Both the position numbers and the translations under genes were made by a program. Below the pieces are notes generated by a model, which was not told where the DNA came from, ran no database searches, and worked only from the letters and a program-made list of their open reading frames with translations. A stretch of DNA of 11,475 bases, from NCBI GenBank assembly GCA_937952305.1, contig CALFZO010000051.1, positions 1 to 11,475 of the forward strand, given 5' to 3'. Shown piece after piece: positions 5,231 to 11,406 of the stretch (its first letter is position 1; every line of letters starts with the position of its first letter). Source of the DNA: an uncultured Anaerolineales bacterium (GTDB lineage Bacteria > Chloroflexota > Anaerolineae > Anaerolineales > UBA6663).

Positions 5231-6397
5231 ATGTCATCGTCTCATCGCCACTGGCGACGGGCGCTCGCTGTTCTCGGCCTGGCCGGCCTGCTGGCCGCCT
5301 GCGCTCCCGCCGCGCTCGCGCCCCTGCCCACGCTGGTCCCGACTTTCACGCCGCGCGCGGCCACCAACGGCGGGCCCGGCGCGACCGTCAGCGGCGCCAA
5401 CGGCGCCGCGACGCCGACCGCGTTGATCGCGCCCGGATCCGGTAACGAGCCCACCCTCACGCCTACCGGTCTGGCCTCCCCTACGCCCACGCTGCTCCTG
5501 GTTGACTCACCGGCGACCGTCACCGACCCCGCGTCGCTAAGCACCCCCGCAGGAGGTGCGACCATAAGCACCCCCGCAGGGGGTGCGACTCCGACTCCCT
5601 TGATCGCGCCGCCGCCCTCGCCCACGCCGTACAGCCCGTTGGCGCCGCTGGCCTACGTGCCGGCGGGCGAATTCAGCATGGGCTCGGCCCCGGGCACGGA
5701 CGCCTTCGCCGAGCAGTGGGAACGGCCCGCGCACACCGTGGCGCTGTCGGCGTTCTGGCTGGAGACGCTGGAAGTGAGCAACAGCCGTTACGCCTTGTGC
5801 GTGGCGGCCGGGGCCTGCAGCCTGCCGCTCGCCACCGGCTCCCGCACCCGGCCCGATTACTACACCAACCCGGCCTTCGCGGACTACCCAATGGTCAACG
5901 TCACCCACGCCCAGGCCCAGTCTTTTTGCGCCTGGGCCGGCGGCCGCCTGCCGACCGAGGCCGAATGGGAGTACGCGGCCCGCTTCCCGGATGGGCGGCG
6001 CTATCCGTGGGGGAACGAGCTCGACCTGGGCCGCGGCCACTTTGCGCGCGGCGAGGGCAGCGACACCGAACGCGTGGAAACGTATGCCACGGGCGCGTCC
6101 GCCCTGGGCCTCCTGAACTTGGCCGGCAACGTCTGGGAGTGGGTGCTGGATTGGTACGACCCGGAGTATTACGCCGTCTCCCCGCGCCAGGACCCGCCCG
6201 GCCCGGCGGCTGGCACGGAGCGCGTGGCGCGCGGCGGCGCCTACGCCACTGATCCGCAATTTGTGCGCACGGCCAACCGCCTCGGCCGCGACCCCAACCG
6301 CGGCTTTGACAATGTCGGTTTCCGGTGCGCCGTCGGCGAGCCGCCGGCGAACGCGCCCCGTCTGCCGACCGTCACGCCCAGCCCGCCGGCACCGTAG
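5231..6397 (+). CDS. Lipoprotein with P/T-rich linker and non-catalytic FGE-sulfatase (SUMF1-like) domain
   Basis: A 388-residue exported lipoprotein. The signal peptide is basic then hydrophobic and ends in lipobox LAAC, with C24 as the lipidated residue. Residues 28-140 are low-complexity Pro/Thr/Ala/Gly, probably an extended cell-surface linker, and include two STPAGGAT units from a DNA repeat. The FGE-sulfatase domain (about 141-368) shows VPAGEFSMGS, GGRLPTEAEWEYAAR (237-251), NLAGNVWEWVLDWY (296-309), RVARGGAY (331-338) and NVGFRCAV (361-368). No cysteine lies between G335 and C366, where formylglycine-generating enzymes carry their catalytic pair, so it should not make formylglycine; binding is likelier than catalysis. 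The tail is again P/T-rich. The start is 34 bp after the loader gene without a clear ribosome binding site. There is no functional link to replication. Confidence 0.85.
   Translation: MSSSHRHWRRALAVLGLAGLLAACAPAALAPLPTLVPTFTPRAATNGGPGATVSGANGAATPTALIAPGSGNEPTLTPTGLASPTPTLLLVDSPATVTDPASLSTPAGGATISTPAGGATPTPLIAPPPSPTPYSPLAPLAYVPAGEFSMGSAPGTDAFAEQWERPAHTVALSAFWLETLEVSNSRYALCVAAGACSLPLATGSRTRPDYYTNPAFADYPMVNVTHAQAQSFCAWAGGRLPTEAEWEYAARFPDGRRYPWGNELDLGRGHFARGEGSDTERVETYATGASALGLLNLAGNVWEWVLDWYDPEYYAVSPRQDPPGPAAGTERVARGGAYATDPQFVRTANRLGRDPNRGFDNVGFRCAVGEPPANAPRLPTVTPSPPAP
5538..5591 (+). repeat. Two tandem 27-bp units, each containing a 19-nt palindrome, inside a coding sequence
   Basis: Units at 5538-5564 and 5565-5591 agree at 24 of the first 25 bases. 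Unit 2 carries the perfect palindrome GCACCCCCGCAGGGGGTGC (5568-5586: 8-bp stem, GCA loop). Unit 1 has the same stem with one mismatch (5541-5559). The period is 9 codons, so the lipoprotein frame is kept and STPAGGAT is encoded in the P/T linker. Confidence 0.85.
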
Positions 6398-6431
6398 ACG
6401 CCGAAACCCGCGCCGCCCGGCCGCAACCGAC

Positions 6432-6465
6432 AAAAAAAAGCCGGGCAGCCTCGCGGCCGCCCGGC
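6432..6465 (-). terminator. Rho-independent terminator of the EF-G-like gene
   Basis: GCCGGGCAGCC (6440-6450) pairs with GGCCGCCCGGC (6455-6465), ten pairs with one A-C mismatch around a TCGC loop. It is flanked by eight A residues (6432-6439), which read as a T-run after the hairpin on the minus strand. It lies 36 bp past the EF-G-like stop codon. On the plus strand no T-run follows, so it does not obviously serve the convergent lipoprotein gene. Confidence 0.9.
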
Positions 6466-6501
6466 CTCACCTCTAAATTCCCCGAGCCTTGCTCCCAGGC
6501 T

Positions 6502-8574
6502 CTACTCGTCGCTCTCCGCCGCCTTTTCCTTCTTGTGGGCGGCGATGATCGGCTGGGCGATGTGGCTGGGCACCACGTCGTAGCGCTCAAACTCCATCGA
6601 GAACACACCGCGGCCGCCGGTGAGCGAGCGCAGATCGGTGACGTAGCGCTGGACTTCGGCCAGCGGCACCTCGGCCGTGATCACGCTCTTGCCGCCGTCC
6701 TGGTCCATGCCCTGGACGCGCGCCCGGCGCGTGTTCAGGTCACCGAGCACGTCGCCCATGTTGCCTTCCGGCACGGTCACCTGCAGACGCATGATCGGCT
6801 CCAGCAGCACGGCGTTGGCAGCCTCCACGGCCTTCTTGAAGGCCTCGCGCCCGGCCACTTCAAACGCGATCGGCTTGGAGTCCACCGGGTGCTCCTTGCC
6901 GTCGTAGACGATGACGCGCACGGCCGAGACCGGGTAGCCGGCGATGACGCCCTGATCGAGCGTGGCGCGGATGCCCTTGTCGATGGGGCTCAGATAGCTC
7001 TTGGACAGGCTCATGCCCACCAGTTCGTCCGTGAACTCGTAGGCCTCGCCATCGCGCAGCGGCTCGATGCGCAGGAAGACCTCGCCGAACTGGCCGGCGC
7101 CGCCGGTCTGCTTCTTGTGGCGGTGGTGGCCGTCGGCCTTCTTGGTGATGGACTCGCGATAGGGCACCTTGGGCAGGTCCACCAGCAGGCCCAGGCTGAA
7201 TTTGGCTTCGGCGCGGCGCACGGCCACGTCGATGTGCTGGTCGCCCATGCCTTCCAGGATCGTCTGCTTGGTGGAGCTCTCCTGGTGCCAGTGCAGGGTC
7301 GGGTCCTCTTCGCACAGCCGCGTCAGCGTCGGGCTGATCTTGGTGGAATCCGCCTGGGTCTTGGGATGGACGGCCACCGCGTACAGGGCGCGCGGATACT
7401 TGGGCGGGTCCATCGTGAGCGGCGACGCCTTTTCGCCGAGCGAGTCGCCGGTTTGGGTGGCGGCCAGCTTGGCCAGCACGCCGATGTCGCCGGAGTGCAG
7501 GTGCTTGACGCCGAGCAATTCCTTGCCGCGCGGCAGGCTGGTGCCGCCGGTCCGCTCCTCGGTCGCCTTCTGGTGATTCCAGACGCGGCCGTCGGCGTGC
7601 AGCACGCCCGAGAAGACGCGCACATACGTCAACCGGCCCACGAACGGATCGGCCGTGGTCTTCCAGACGAACGCGCACAGCGGGTCGGCGTCGGCGTTCT
7701 TGAGCGGCTGGTCACCGGCCTTGCCGTGCGCGGTGGGCAGGCGCTCAGCCGGCGACGGCGTGTAGCGCAGGATCGAATCCAGCAGCGGGATGATGCCGAT
7801 ATTGGCGCCGCCCGCGGCCACGAACACCGGCACAAACAGGCCGGCCTTCACGGCGTTGTGGAAGCCGTGGACGATCTCGTCCTGGGTGAGCTCCTCGCCG
7901 CCCAGATACTTCTCAATCAGCGTGTCGTCGCCCTCGGCGGCGGCCTCCATGAGCACGGTGCGGGCCTTGGCGGCGGCGGCGGCGTAATCGGCCGGGATGT
8001 CGGCCAGCTGGTCGCCTTTGCCCAGGCGCGCCTTCATGGTCAGCAGGCCGATGACGCCCTTGAAGCCGGCCTGCTCGCCGATGGGCAGCTGCACGGGCAC
8101 CAGCTTGGCCTTGAGGGTTTCCTGGATTTGGTTCAGGGTGCGCTGGTAGTTGGCGTTCTCGCGGTCGAGCTTGTTGATGACCACGAAGCGCGGCAGCTTG
8201 TACTCGTCGGCGTAGTTCCAGACCAACTCCGTGCCCACTTCCACGCCGGCGACGGCGTCGACGACGACGATGGCGGCCTCACAGATGTGCAGCGCGGACT
8301 TGACCTCGCCCACGAAGTCGGTGAAGCCGGGTGTATCCAGGACGTTGATCTTGTGGTCGTGATACTCGATGGGGACTACGGCGGTGGAGATGGAGATCTT
8401 GCGCCGGCGCTCTTCATCTTCAAAATCGGAGGCGGTGGTCCCGTCCTCGACCTTACCCAGGCGCGAGGTCACGCCGGTATTGAACAGGAAGGCCTCGGTC
8501 AGAGTCGTCTTGCCCGAGCCGCTGTGCCCGATGAGCGCGATATTACGGATCTTGTCGGTTCCATACTCTTTCAT
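6502..8574 (-). CDS. Elongation factor G-like translational GTPase (EF-G paralogue)
   Basis: A 690-residue cytosolic GTPase with the full EF-G domain order, but of the divergent EF-G-like subfamily that starts near MKEYGTDKIRNIALIGHSG rather than canonical FusA. G1 is GHSGSGKT (16-23). In the switch I/G2 region the usual R-G-I-T is replaced by R-K-I-S (58-61). G3 is DTPGF (80-84), where canonical EF-G and EF-Tu have DTPGH; the catalytic histidine is therefore a phenylalanine. G4 is NKLD (134-137). Domain II starts around 300 and domain IV around 475 (ITKKADGHHRHKKQTGGAGQ); domain V ends near DVVPSHIAQ, followed by a charged tail. The role is unknown; slow or altered GTP hydrolysis at the ribosome is inferred. 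It is a single-gene unit with its own promoter candidate, structured leader and terminator. AGGA four bases before the ATG and GGAGG eleven bases before it support the start. Confidence 0.93.
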   Translation of the reverse strand: MKEYGTDKIRNIALIGHSGSGKTTLTEAFLFNTGVTSRLGKVEDGTTASDFEDEERRRKISISTAVVPIEYHDHKINVLDTPGFTDFVGEVKSALHICEAAIVVVDAVAGVEVGTELVWNYADEYKLPRFVVINKLDRENANYQRTLNQIQETLKAKLVPVQLPIGEQAGFKGVIGLLTMKARLGKGDQLADIPADYAAAAAKARTVLMEAAAEGDDTLIEKYLGGEELTQDEIVHGFHNAVKAGLFVPVFVAAGGANIGIIPLLDSILRYTPSPAERLPTAHGKAGDQPLKNADADPLCAFVWKTTADPFVGRLTYVRVFSGVLHADGRVWNHQKATEERTGGTSLPRGKELLGVKHLHSGDIGVLAKLAATQTGDSLGEKASPLTMDPPKYPRALYAVAVHPKTQADSTKISPTLTRLCEEDPTLHWHQESSTKQTILEGMGDQHIDVAVRRAEAKFSLGLLVDLPKVPYRESITKKADGHHRHKKQTGGAGQFGEVFLRIEPLRDGEAYEFTDELVGMSLSKSYLSPIDKGIRATLDQGVIAGYPVSAVRVIVYDGKEHPVDSKPIAFEVAGREAFKKAVEAANAVLLEPIMRLQVTVPEGNMGDVLGDLNTRRARVQGMDQDGGKSVITAEVPLAEVQRYVTDLRSLTGGRGVFSMEFERYDVVPSHIAQPIIAAHKKEKAAESDE

Positions 8575-8582
8575 GCGGTCCT

Positions 8583-8599
8583 AAACCTCCGAAGGGTTT
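8583..8599 (-). promoter_or_regulatory. UUCG-tetraloop hairpin covering the Shine-Dalgarno of the EF-G-like gene
   Basis: On the minus strand, AAACCCTTCGGAGGTTT folds as AAACC/GGTTT plus a C-G pair closing a TTCG loop, with one bulged A. The C(UUCG)G loop is known to be unusually stable. The strong GGAGG site is inside the 3' arm, 11 nt from the ATG. A second weaker site, AGGA (8582-8579), stays free 4 nt from the ATG, so translation would be tuned rather than blocked. Confidence 0.5.
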
Positions 8600-8635
8600 G
8601 GCGAATGCATTCTGAGGCAATACCCGCGCCGGGCC

Positions 8636-8665
8636 GGCCGCCCGCCCCGTTTGGGGTGGGCCGCC
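8636..8665. repeat. Long GC stem-loop in the EF-G-like leader
   Basis: Arms 8636-8648 and 8653-8665 pair at 12 of 13 positions on the plus strand (one G-T, one C-C mismatch) around a GTTT loop. Read as minus-strand RNA, the G-T becomes an A-C mismatch. It lies in the predicted leader of about 145 nt of the EF-G-like gene and is not followed by a T-run on either strand. Confidence 0.55.
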
Positions 8666-8726
8666 CGACGATGGGTAGCTTTATAGAAGACAGCGGCGGT
8701 TATTCTTTTGAACAGGCGCAGGCGGG

Positions 8727-8756
8727 ATGGTAACATGGGGGTCTGACAATTGTCAA
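8727..8756 (-). promoter_or_regulatory. Sigma-70-type promoter candidate for the EF-G-like gene
   Basis: On the minus strand a consensus -35 TTGACA (8756-8751) is followed 18 bp later by TACCAT (8732-8727), which has TA and the final T of the -10 consensus and a TG extension directly upstream (TGTTACCAT). The expected start near 8720 gives a leader of about 145 nt. A second AT-rich hexamer, TATAAA (8685-8680), is nearer the gene but lacks a good -35. The whole 296-bp stretch 8575-8870 is non-coding and separates divergent genes. Confidence 0.55.
8744..8755. promoter_or_regulatory. Perfect 12-bp palindrome overlapping the -35 box (operator candidate)
   Basis: TGACAATTGTCA is its own reverse complement and covers most of the minus-strand -35 TTGACA. 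Its other half gives CTGACA (8743-8748) on the plus strand, one base off a -35, but no good plus-strand -10 follows. A dimeric repressor binding here would block the EF-G-like promoter. It may also arise simply because TTGACA is followed by its inverse. Confidence 0.4.
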
Positions 8757-8870
8757 CGAAACTTAAACAGAGGCCGCGCGATCGCGCCGGCCCGGAAAAT
8801 CCGTTCAGGTCCCTGCTGACGTACTGGGAGTGTAGGTGTTCACGCCAGCCGCGTCGGGGAGCCATCGCCC

Positions 8871-9365
8871 ATGAGCACCGTCAATCCCTTCAACCAGTAC
8901 TCGTTCGTCATCATCGCCGGTTTCGGGCTGCTGACGCTGGCGGTCGTTTTCGCGGTGACGGGCTTCAACCGCCGCAAAGCAGCCGCGCTGGCCGCCGCCG
9001 CCGCCGCCGGCCTGGTCGCCTGGGCCGGTCTGCGCACCGGTGCCGGCTCAGCGCCCGAGGCCGTGCAGGCGGCGCTGGTGGTACGGGCGGCGGACCGGCC
9101 GGTGCTGGTGGAGTTCTACTCCGACTATTGCGTCGCCTGCCTGGCCGCCAAGCCCACCTTGGACGCGCTCGAGCGCGAGTTGCGCAGCGACTTGCGCATC
9201 ATCCGTCTGGATGTGGCTTCGGCGGAAGGCCGCGCCCTGGGCGAACAACTGGAGCTGCGCGTCACGCCGACCTTTATCCTCTTCGACGCGGATGGCCTGG
9301 AAATCTGGCGCGGGCTGGGCAGCCTGGATGGCGGCGCCATCCGGGCCGCGCTCGGCCTGACCTGA
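8871..9365 (+). CDS. Membrane-anchored thioredoxin-like protein
   Basis: A 164-residue thiol-disulfide protein. Two membrane segments come first, residues 12-32 and 37-54, joined by the positive loop N33-R34-R35-K36. By the positive-inside rule the loop is cytoplasmic, placing the thioredoxin domain (about 65-164) outside the membrane. The active site is C87-V-A-C90 within LVEFYSDYCVACLAAKP, and the cis-proline is in V-T-P133-T-F. The LVEFYxDxCxxC context resembles TxlA/HCF164-type tethered thioredoxins, which supply reductant for cytochrome assembly; function here is inferred. GGGGAG lies nine bases before the ATG at 8871. The haem-protein gene follows after 40 bp, so one operon is likely. 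The protein is short and has no second thiol domain. Confidence 0.88.
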   Translation: MSTVNPFNQYSFVIIAGFGLLTLAVVFAVTGFNRRKAAALAAAAAAGLVAWAGLRTGAGSAPEAVQAALVVRAADRPVLVEFYSDYCVACLAAKPTLDALERELRSDLRIIRLDVASAEGRALGEQLELRVTPTFILFDADGLEIWRGLGSLDGGAIRAALGLT

Positions 9366-9405
9366 GCCGGCCGGCGTCGACCCAATTCAAGGAGAGCCGT
9401 CTTTC

Positions 9406-9873
9406 ATGTTGAAACTGCCGCGCCGACCGCTCGCCCGCCTCGCTTTGCTCGGGGTGGGCCTGCTCCTCCTCATCCAGTTGATCCCGGTCTGGCTGGCGCA
9501 GACTAACCCGCCCGTGGCCGCCGAGCCCGCCTGGGACAGCCCGGAGACGCGCGAGCTGGCGCAGCGGGCGTGCTTCGATTGTCACAGCAACGAGACGGTC
9601 TGGCCGTGGTACAGCAAGGTGGCGCCGGTCTCGTGGCTGGTGACGCGCGATGTGCTGGGCGGGCGCTCACACCTGAATCTCTCGGAGTGGGGCGCGGCCA
9701 CGGCCGAGCACCGCCATGCTGAAGACCCCGGCGAGGCGGCGGCCGAAGTGGTCCGCGCCGGCGAGATGCCCTTGCCGATCTACGTCCCGCTGCATCCGCA
9801 GGCCGACCTGACCGAGGCCGAGCGCGAGCAGCTGGCCCAGGGCCTGCTCAAAACCCTGTCCGCCGCACCGTGA
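9406..9873 (+). CDS. Membrane-anchored haem-binding (c-type mono-haem) protein
   Basis: A 155-residue protein with an N-terminal basic then hydrophobic segment (RRPLARLALLGVGLLLLIQL, residues 6-25), acting as signal anchor or signal peptide. The exposed domain carries one c-type haem site, C56-F-D-C59-H60, in a context (ACFDCHSNETVWPWYSKVAP, 55-74) typical of the Haem_bd family. M121 in GEMPLPIY is the probable sixth haem ligand. A LTEAEREQLAQGLLKTL helix ends the protein. Electron transfer outside the cytoplasmic membrane is the likely role; partners are not known. AAGGAG (9389-9394) lies 11 bases before the ATG and is one of the clearest ribosome binding sites in the window. It sits between the tethered thioredoxin and a methyltransferase gene that starts 7 bp past its stop. 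Confidence 0.88.
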   Translation: MLKLPRRPLARLALLGVGLLLLIQLIPVWLAQTNPPVAAEPAWDSPETRELAQRACFDCHSNETVWPWYSKVAPVSWLVTRDVLGGRSHLNLSEWGAATAEHRHAEDPGEAAAEVVRAGEMPLPIYVPLHPQADLTEAEREQLAQGLLKTLSAAP

Positions 9874-9880
9874 CGCCCGT

Positions 9881-10453
9881 ATGCTGCGCCGCCTGACGTT
9901 CTGGTGGCTCTACCGCTCCCGGCCGCCCTGGGATTCCGGCATCCCGGCGCCGGAACTGGTGCGCGCGCTGGCCGGCCAGCCGGCGGGCCGCGCCCTGGAC
10001 CTGGGCTGCGGCACCGGCACCAACGTCCGCTACCTGGCCGAGCACGGCTGGCAAGCCACCGGCCTGGACTACGTGGCGCGCGCCATCGCGCAAGCCCGCG
10101 CCAAGACGCGCGGCCTCACGCCGGCCCCAACTCTGCGGGTGGCCGATGTGACGCGCCTGGCCGACTTGGACCTGCCGGGCCCGTATGACCTGGCGTTGGA
10201 CATGGGCTGCTATCATTCGCTGCCCGCGGCCGGGCGGCGGCGTTACGGGGCCGGCCTGCGCCGGTGGCTCAGCCCCGGCGGGCAGTACCTGCTGTACGCG
10301 TTTCAGCCGTCGGAGGACGGCGCGCAATGGGGGCTGACCCGGGGCCAGGTGGAGGCTGAGTTCGCCGACGGCTTCACGCTGACCGGCTACGAACAGGGCC
10401 AGGGGCGCGCCTCGGCCTGGTATTACTTCCGACGCACGCCCTCGGCCGACTGA
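9881..10453 (+). CDS. Class I SAM-dependent methyltransferase
   Basis: A 190-residue soluble protein with a Rossmann-type SAM-binding fold. Motif I is ALDLGCGTGTN (38-48), the acidic residue at the end of strand 2 is D63 in TGLDYV, and motif IV is the DLALDMGCYHSLP region (about 103-115), similar to the D-x-G-x-x-H-x-L-P seen in small thiopurine/TehB-like methyltransferases. W8, W9 and W17 near the N-terminus may cover the SAM site. The substrate cannot be read from the sequence. The start, ATG at 9881, lies 7 bp after the haem-protein stop with no Shine-Dalgarno, which suggests translational coupling. It is a little shorter than most relatives but all core motifs are there. Confidence 0.88.
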   Translation: MLRRLTFWWLYRSRPPWDSGIPAPELVRALAGQPAGRALDLGCGTGTNVRYLAEHGWQATGLDYVARAIAQARAKTRGLTPAPTLRVADVTRLADLDLPGPYDLALDMGCYHSLPAAGRRRYGAGLRRWLSPGGQYLLYAFQPSEDGAQWGLTRGQVEAEFADGFTLTGYEQGQGRASAWYYFRRTPSAD

Positions 10454-10494
10454 TCGGAGTCAGGCCGGCTGGCGGCGATAACTGTCCGCGCTGC

Positions 10495-11406
10495 ATGCAC
10501 ATCCTCTTCCTCTTCCTGGACGGCATCGGCCTGGGCGCGGACGACCCCGCCCATAACCCATTCGTGGCCGCGCGCCTGCCCAATCTGCGCGGCCTGCTGG
10601 GCGGCCGGCCCCTGCTGGCGGACACGCCGCGCCTGGAGACCGACCGAGCCGTTTTTGTGCCCACCGACGCCTGCCTGGGGGTGGCCGGCCCGCCGCAATC
10701 GGCTACTGGCCAGGCCGCAATCCTGACCGGCGTCAACGCGCCGCTGCTGGCCGGCGGCCACTGGGGGCCCAAGCCCAACCGCAGCGTGGCCGAAATCATC
10801 GAGCGCGCCTCGCTCTTCCGTCAGCTGCGCGCTCAGGGTCGCAGCGCGGCCTTGTTGAGCGGCTACCCGCCGCGCTATTTCGACGCCATTCAGTCCGGCC
10901 GGCGCAACTACTCGGCCGTGCCGCTGGCCGTGGTGGCCGGCGGCTACCCGCTGATGACTGTGGACGACGTGCGGGCTGGGCGCGCCTTCAGCACCGACTT
11001 CACCGGCGCCGGCTGGCACCGCGAACTCAAGATCACGGATGTGCCGATCTACGAGCCGGCCGCGGCTGGCCGCCAGCTGGCGGCGGCCGCGCAGGCCTAT
11101 GACTTCGCCTTCTTCGAACACTGGCCCACCGACTACGCCGGCCACCGCGCCGAGCTGCCGGAGGCCGTGACCCTGCTCGAGACCTTCGACGCCGTGCTGG
11201 GCGGGCTGCTGGCGGCCTGGGACGACGCCGCCGGGCTGATTGTGATCAGCTCCGACCACGGCAACCTGGAGGACCTCAGCCACTCGCACCACACCCGCAA
11301 CCGCGTGCCGACGCTGGTGATCGGCCGCGCGCGGGCCGCCTTCGCCCAACACCTGCATGACCTGACCGGCTTCGCGCCGGCGATCCTGCGGGCCCTTTCC
11401 GCGTAA
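10495..11406 (+). CDS. Alkaline-phosphatase-superfamily metalloenzyme (phosphoglycerate mutase/phosphopentomutase-like)
   Basis: A 303-residue protein with the metal-binding core of the alkaline phosphatase superfamily. D9 in FLDGIGLG, S69 in PPQSATGQAAILTG (candidate nucleophile, aligned by eye with the Ser of cofactor-independent phosphoglycerate mutase), D213/H217 in HWPTDYAGH, D254-H255 in SSDHGNLED and H266 in HHTRNRVP give the expected ligand order. Cofactor-independent phosphoglycerate mutases have about 510 residues and phosphopentomutases about 390, so the inserted cap domain must be minimal. A glycolytic mutase role is therefore doubtful; a phosphohydrolase or phosphotransferase on an unknown substrate is likelier. 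The start, ATG at 10495, lies 41 bp after the methyltransferase gene without a Shine-Dalgarno. Its stop codon TAA lies within the first unit of the terminal tandem repeat. Confidence 0.85.
   Translation: MHILFLFLDGIGLGADDPAHNPFVAARLPNLRGLLGGRPLLADTPRLETDRAVFVPTDACLGVAGPPQSATGQAAILTGVNAPLLAGGHWGPKPNRSVAEIIERASLFRQLRAQGRSAALLSGYPPRYFDAIQSGRRNYSAVPLAVVAGGYPLMTVDDVRAGRAFSTDFTGAGWHRELKITDVPIYEPAAAGRQLAAAAQAYDFAFFEHWPTDYAGHRAELPEAVTLLETFDAVLGGLLAAWDDAAGLIVISSDHGNLEDLSHSHHTRNRVPTLVIGRARAAFAQHLHDLTGFAPAILRALSA

Noticed and set aside
5231..6397. True formylglycine-generating enzyme activating a sulfatase
   Set aside because: The catalytic cysteine pair is absent and no sulfatase gene is in the window.
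6325..8733. An 802-codon plus-strand open frame opposite the EF-G-like gene
   Set aside because: It is the antisense shadow of a well-recognised GTPase in GC-rich DNA; its translation is low-complexity, rich in Gly, Leu, Val, His and Asp, and resembles no family.
8581..8865. A 94-codon minus-strand open frame upstream of the EF-G-like gene
   Set aside because: It covers the promoter, the leader hairpin and the Shine-Dalgarno region and shows no domain; better explained as a leader.
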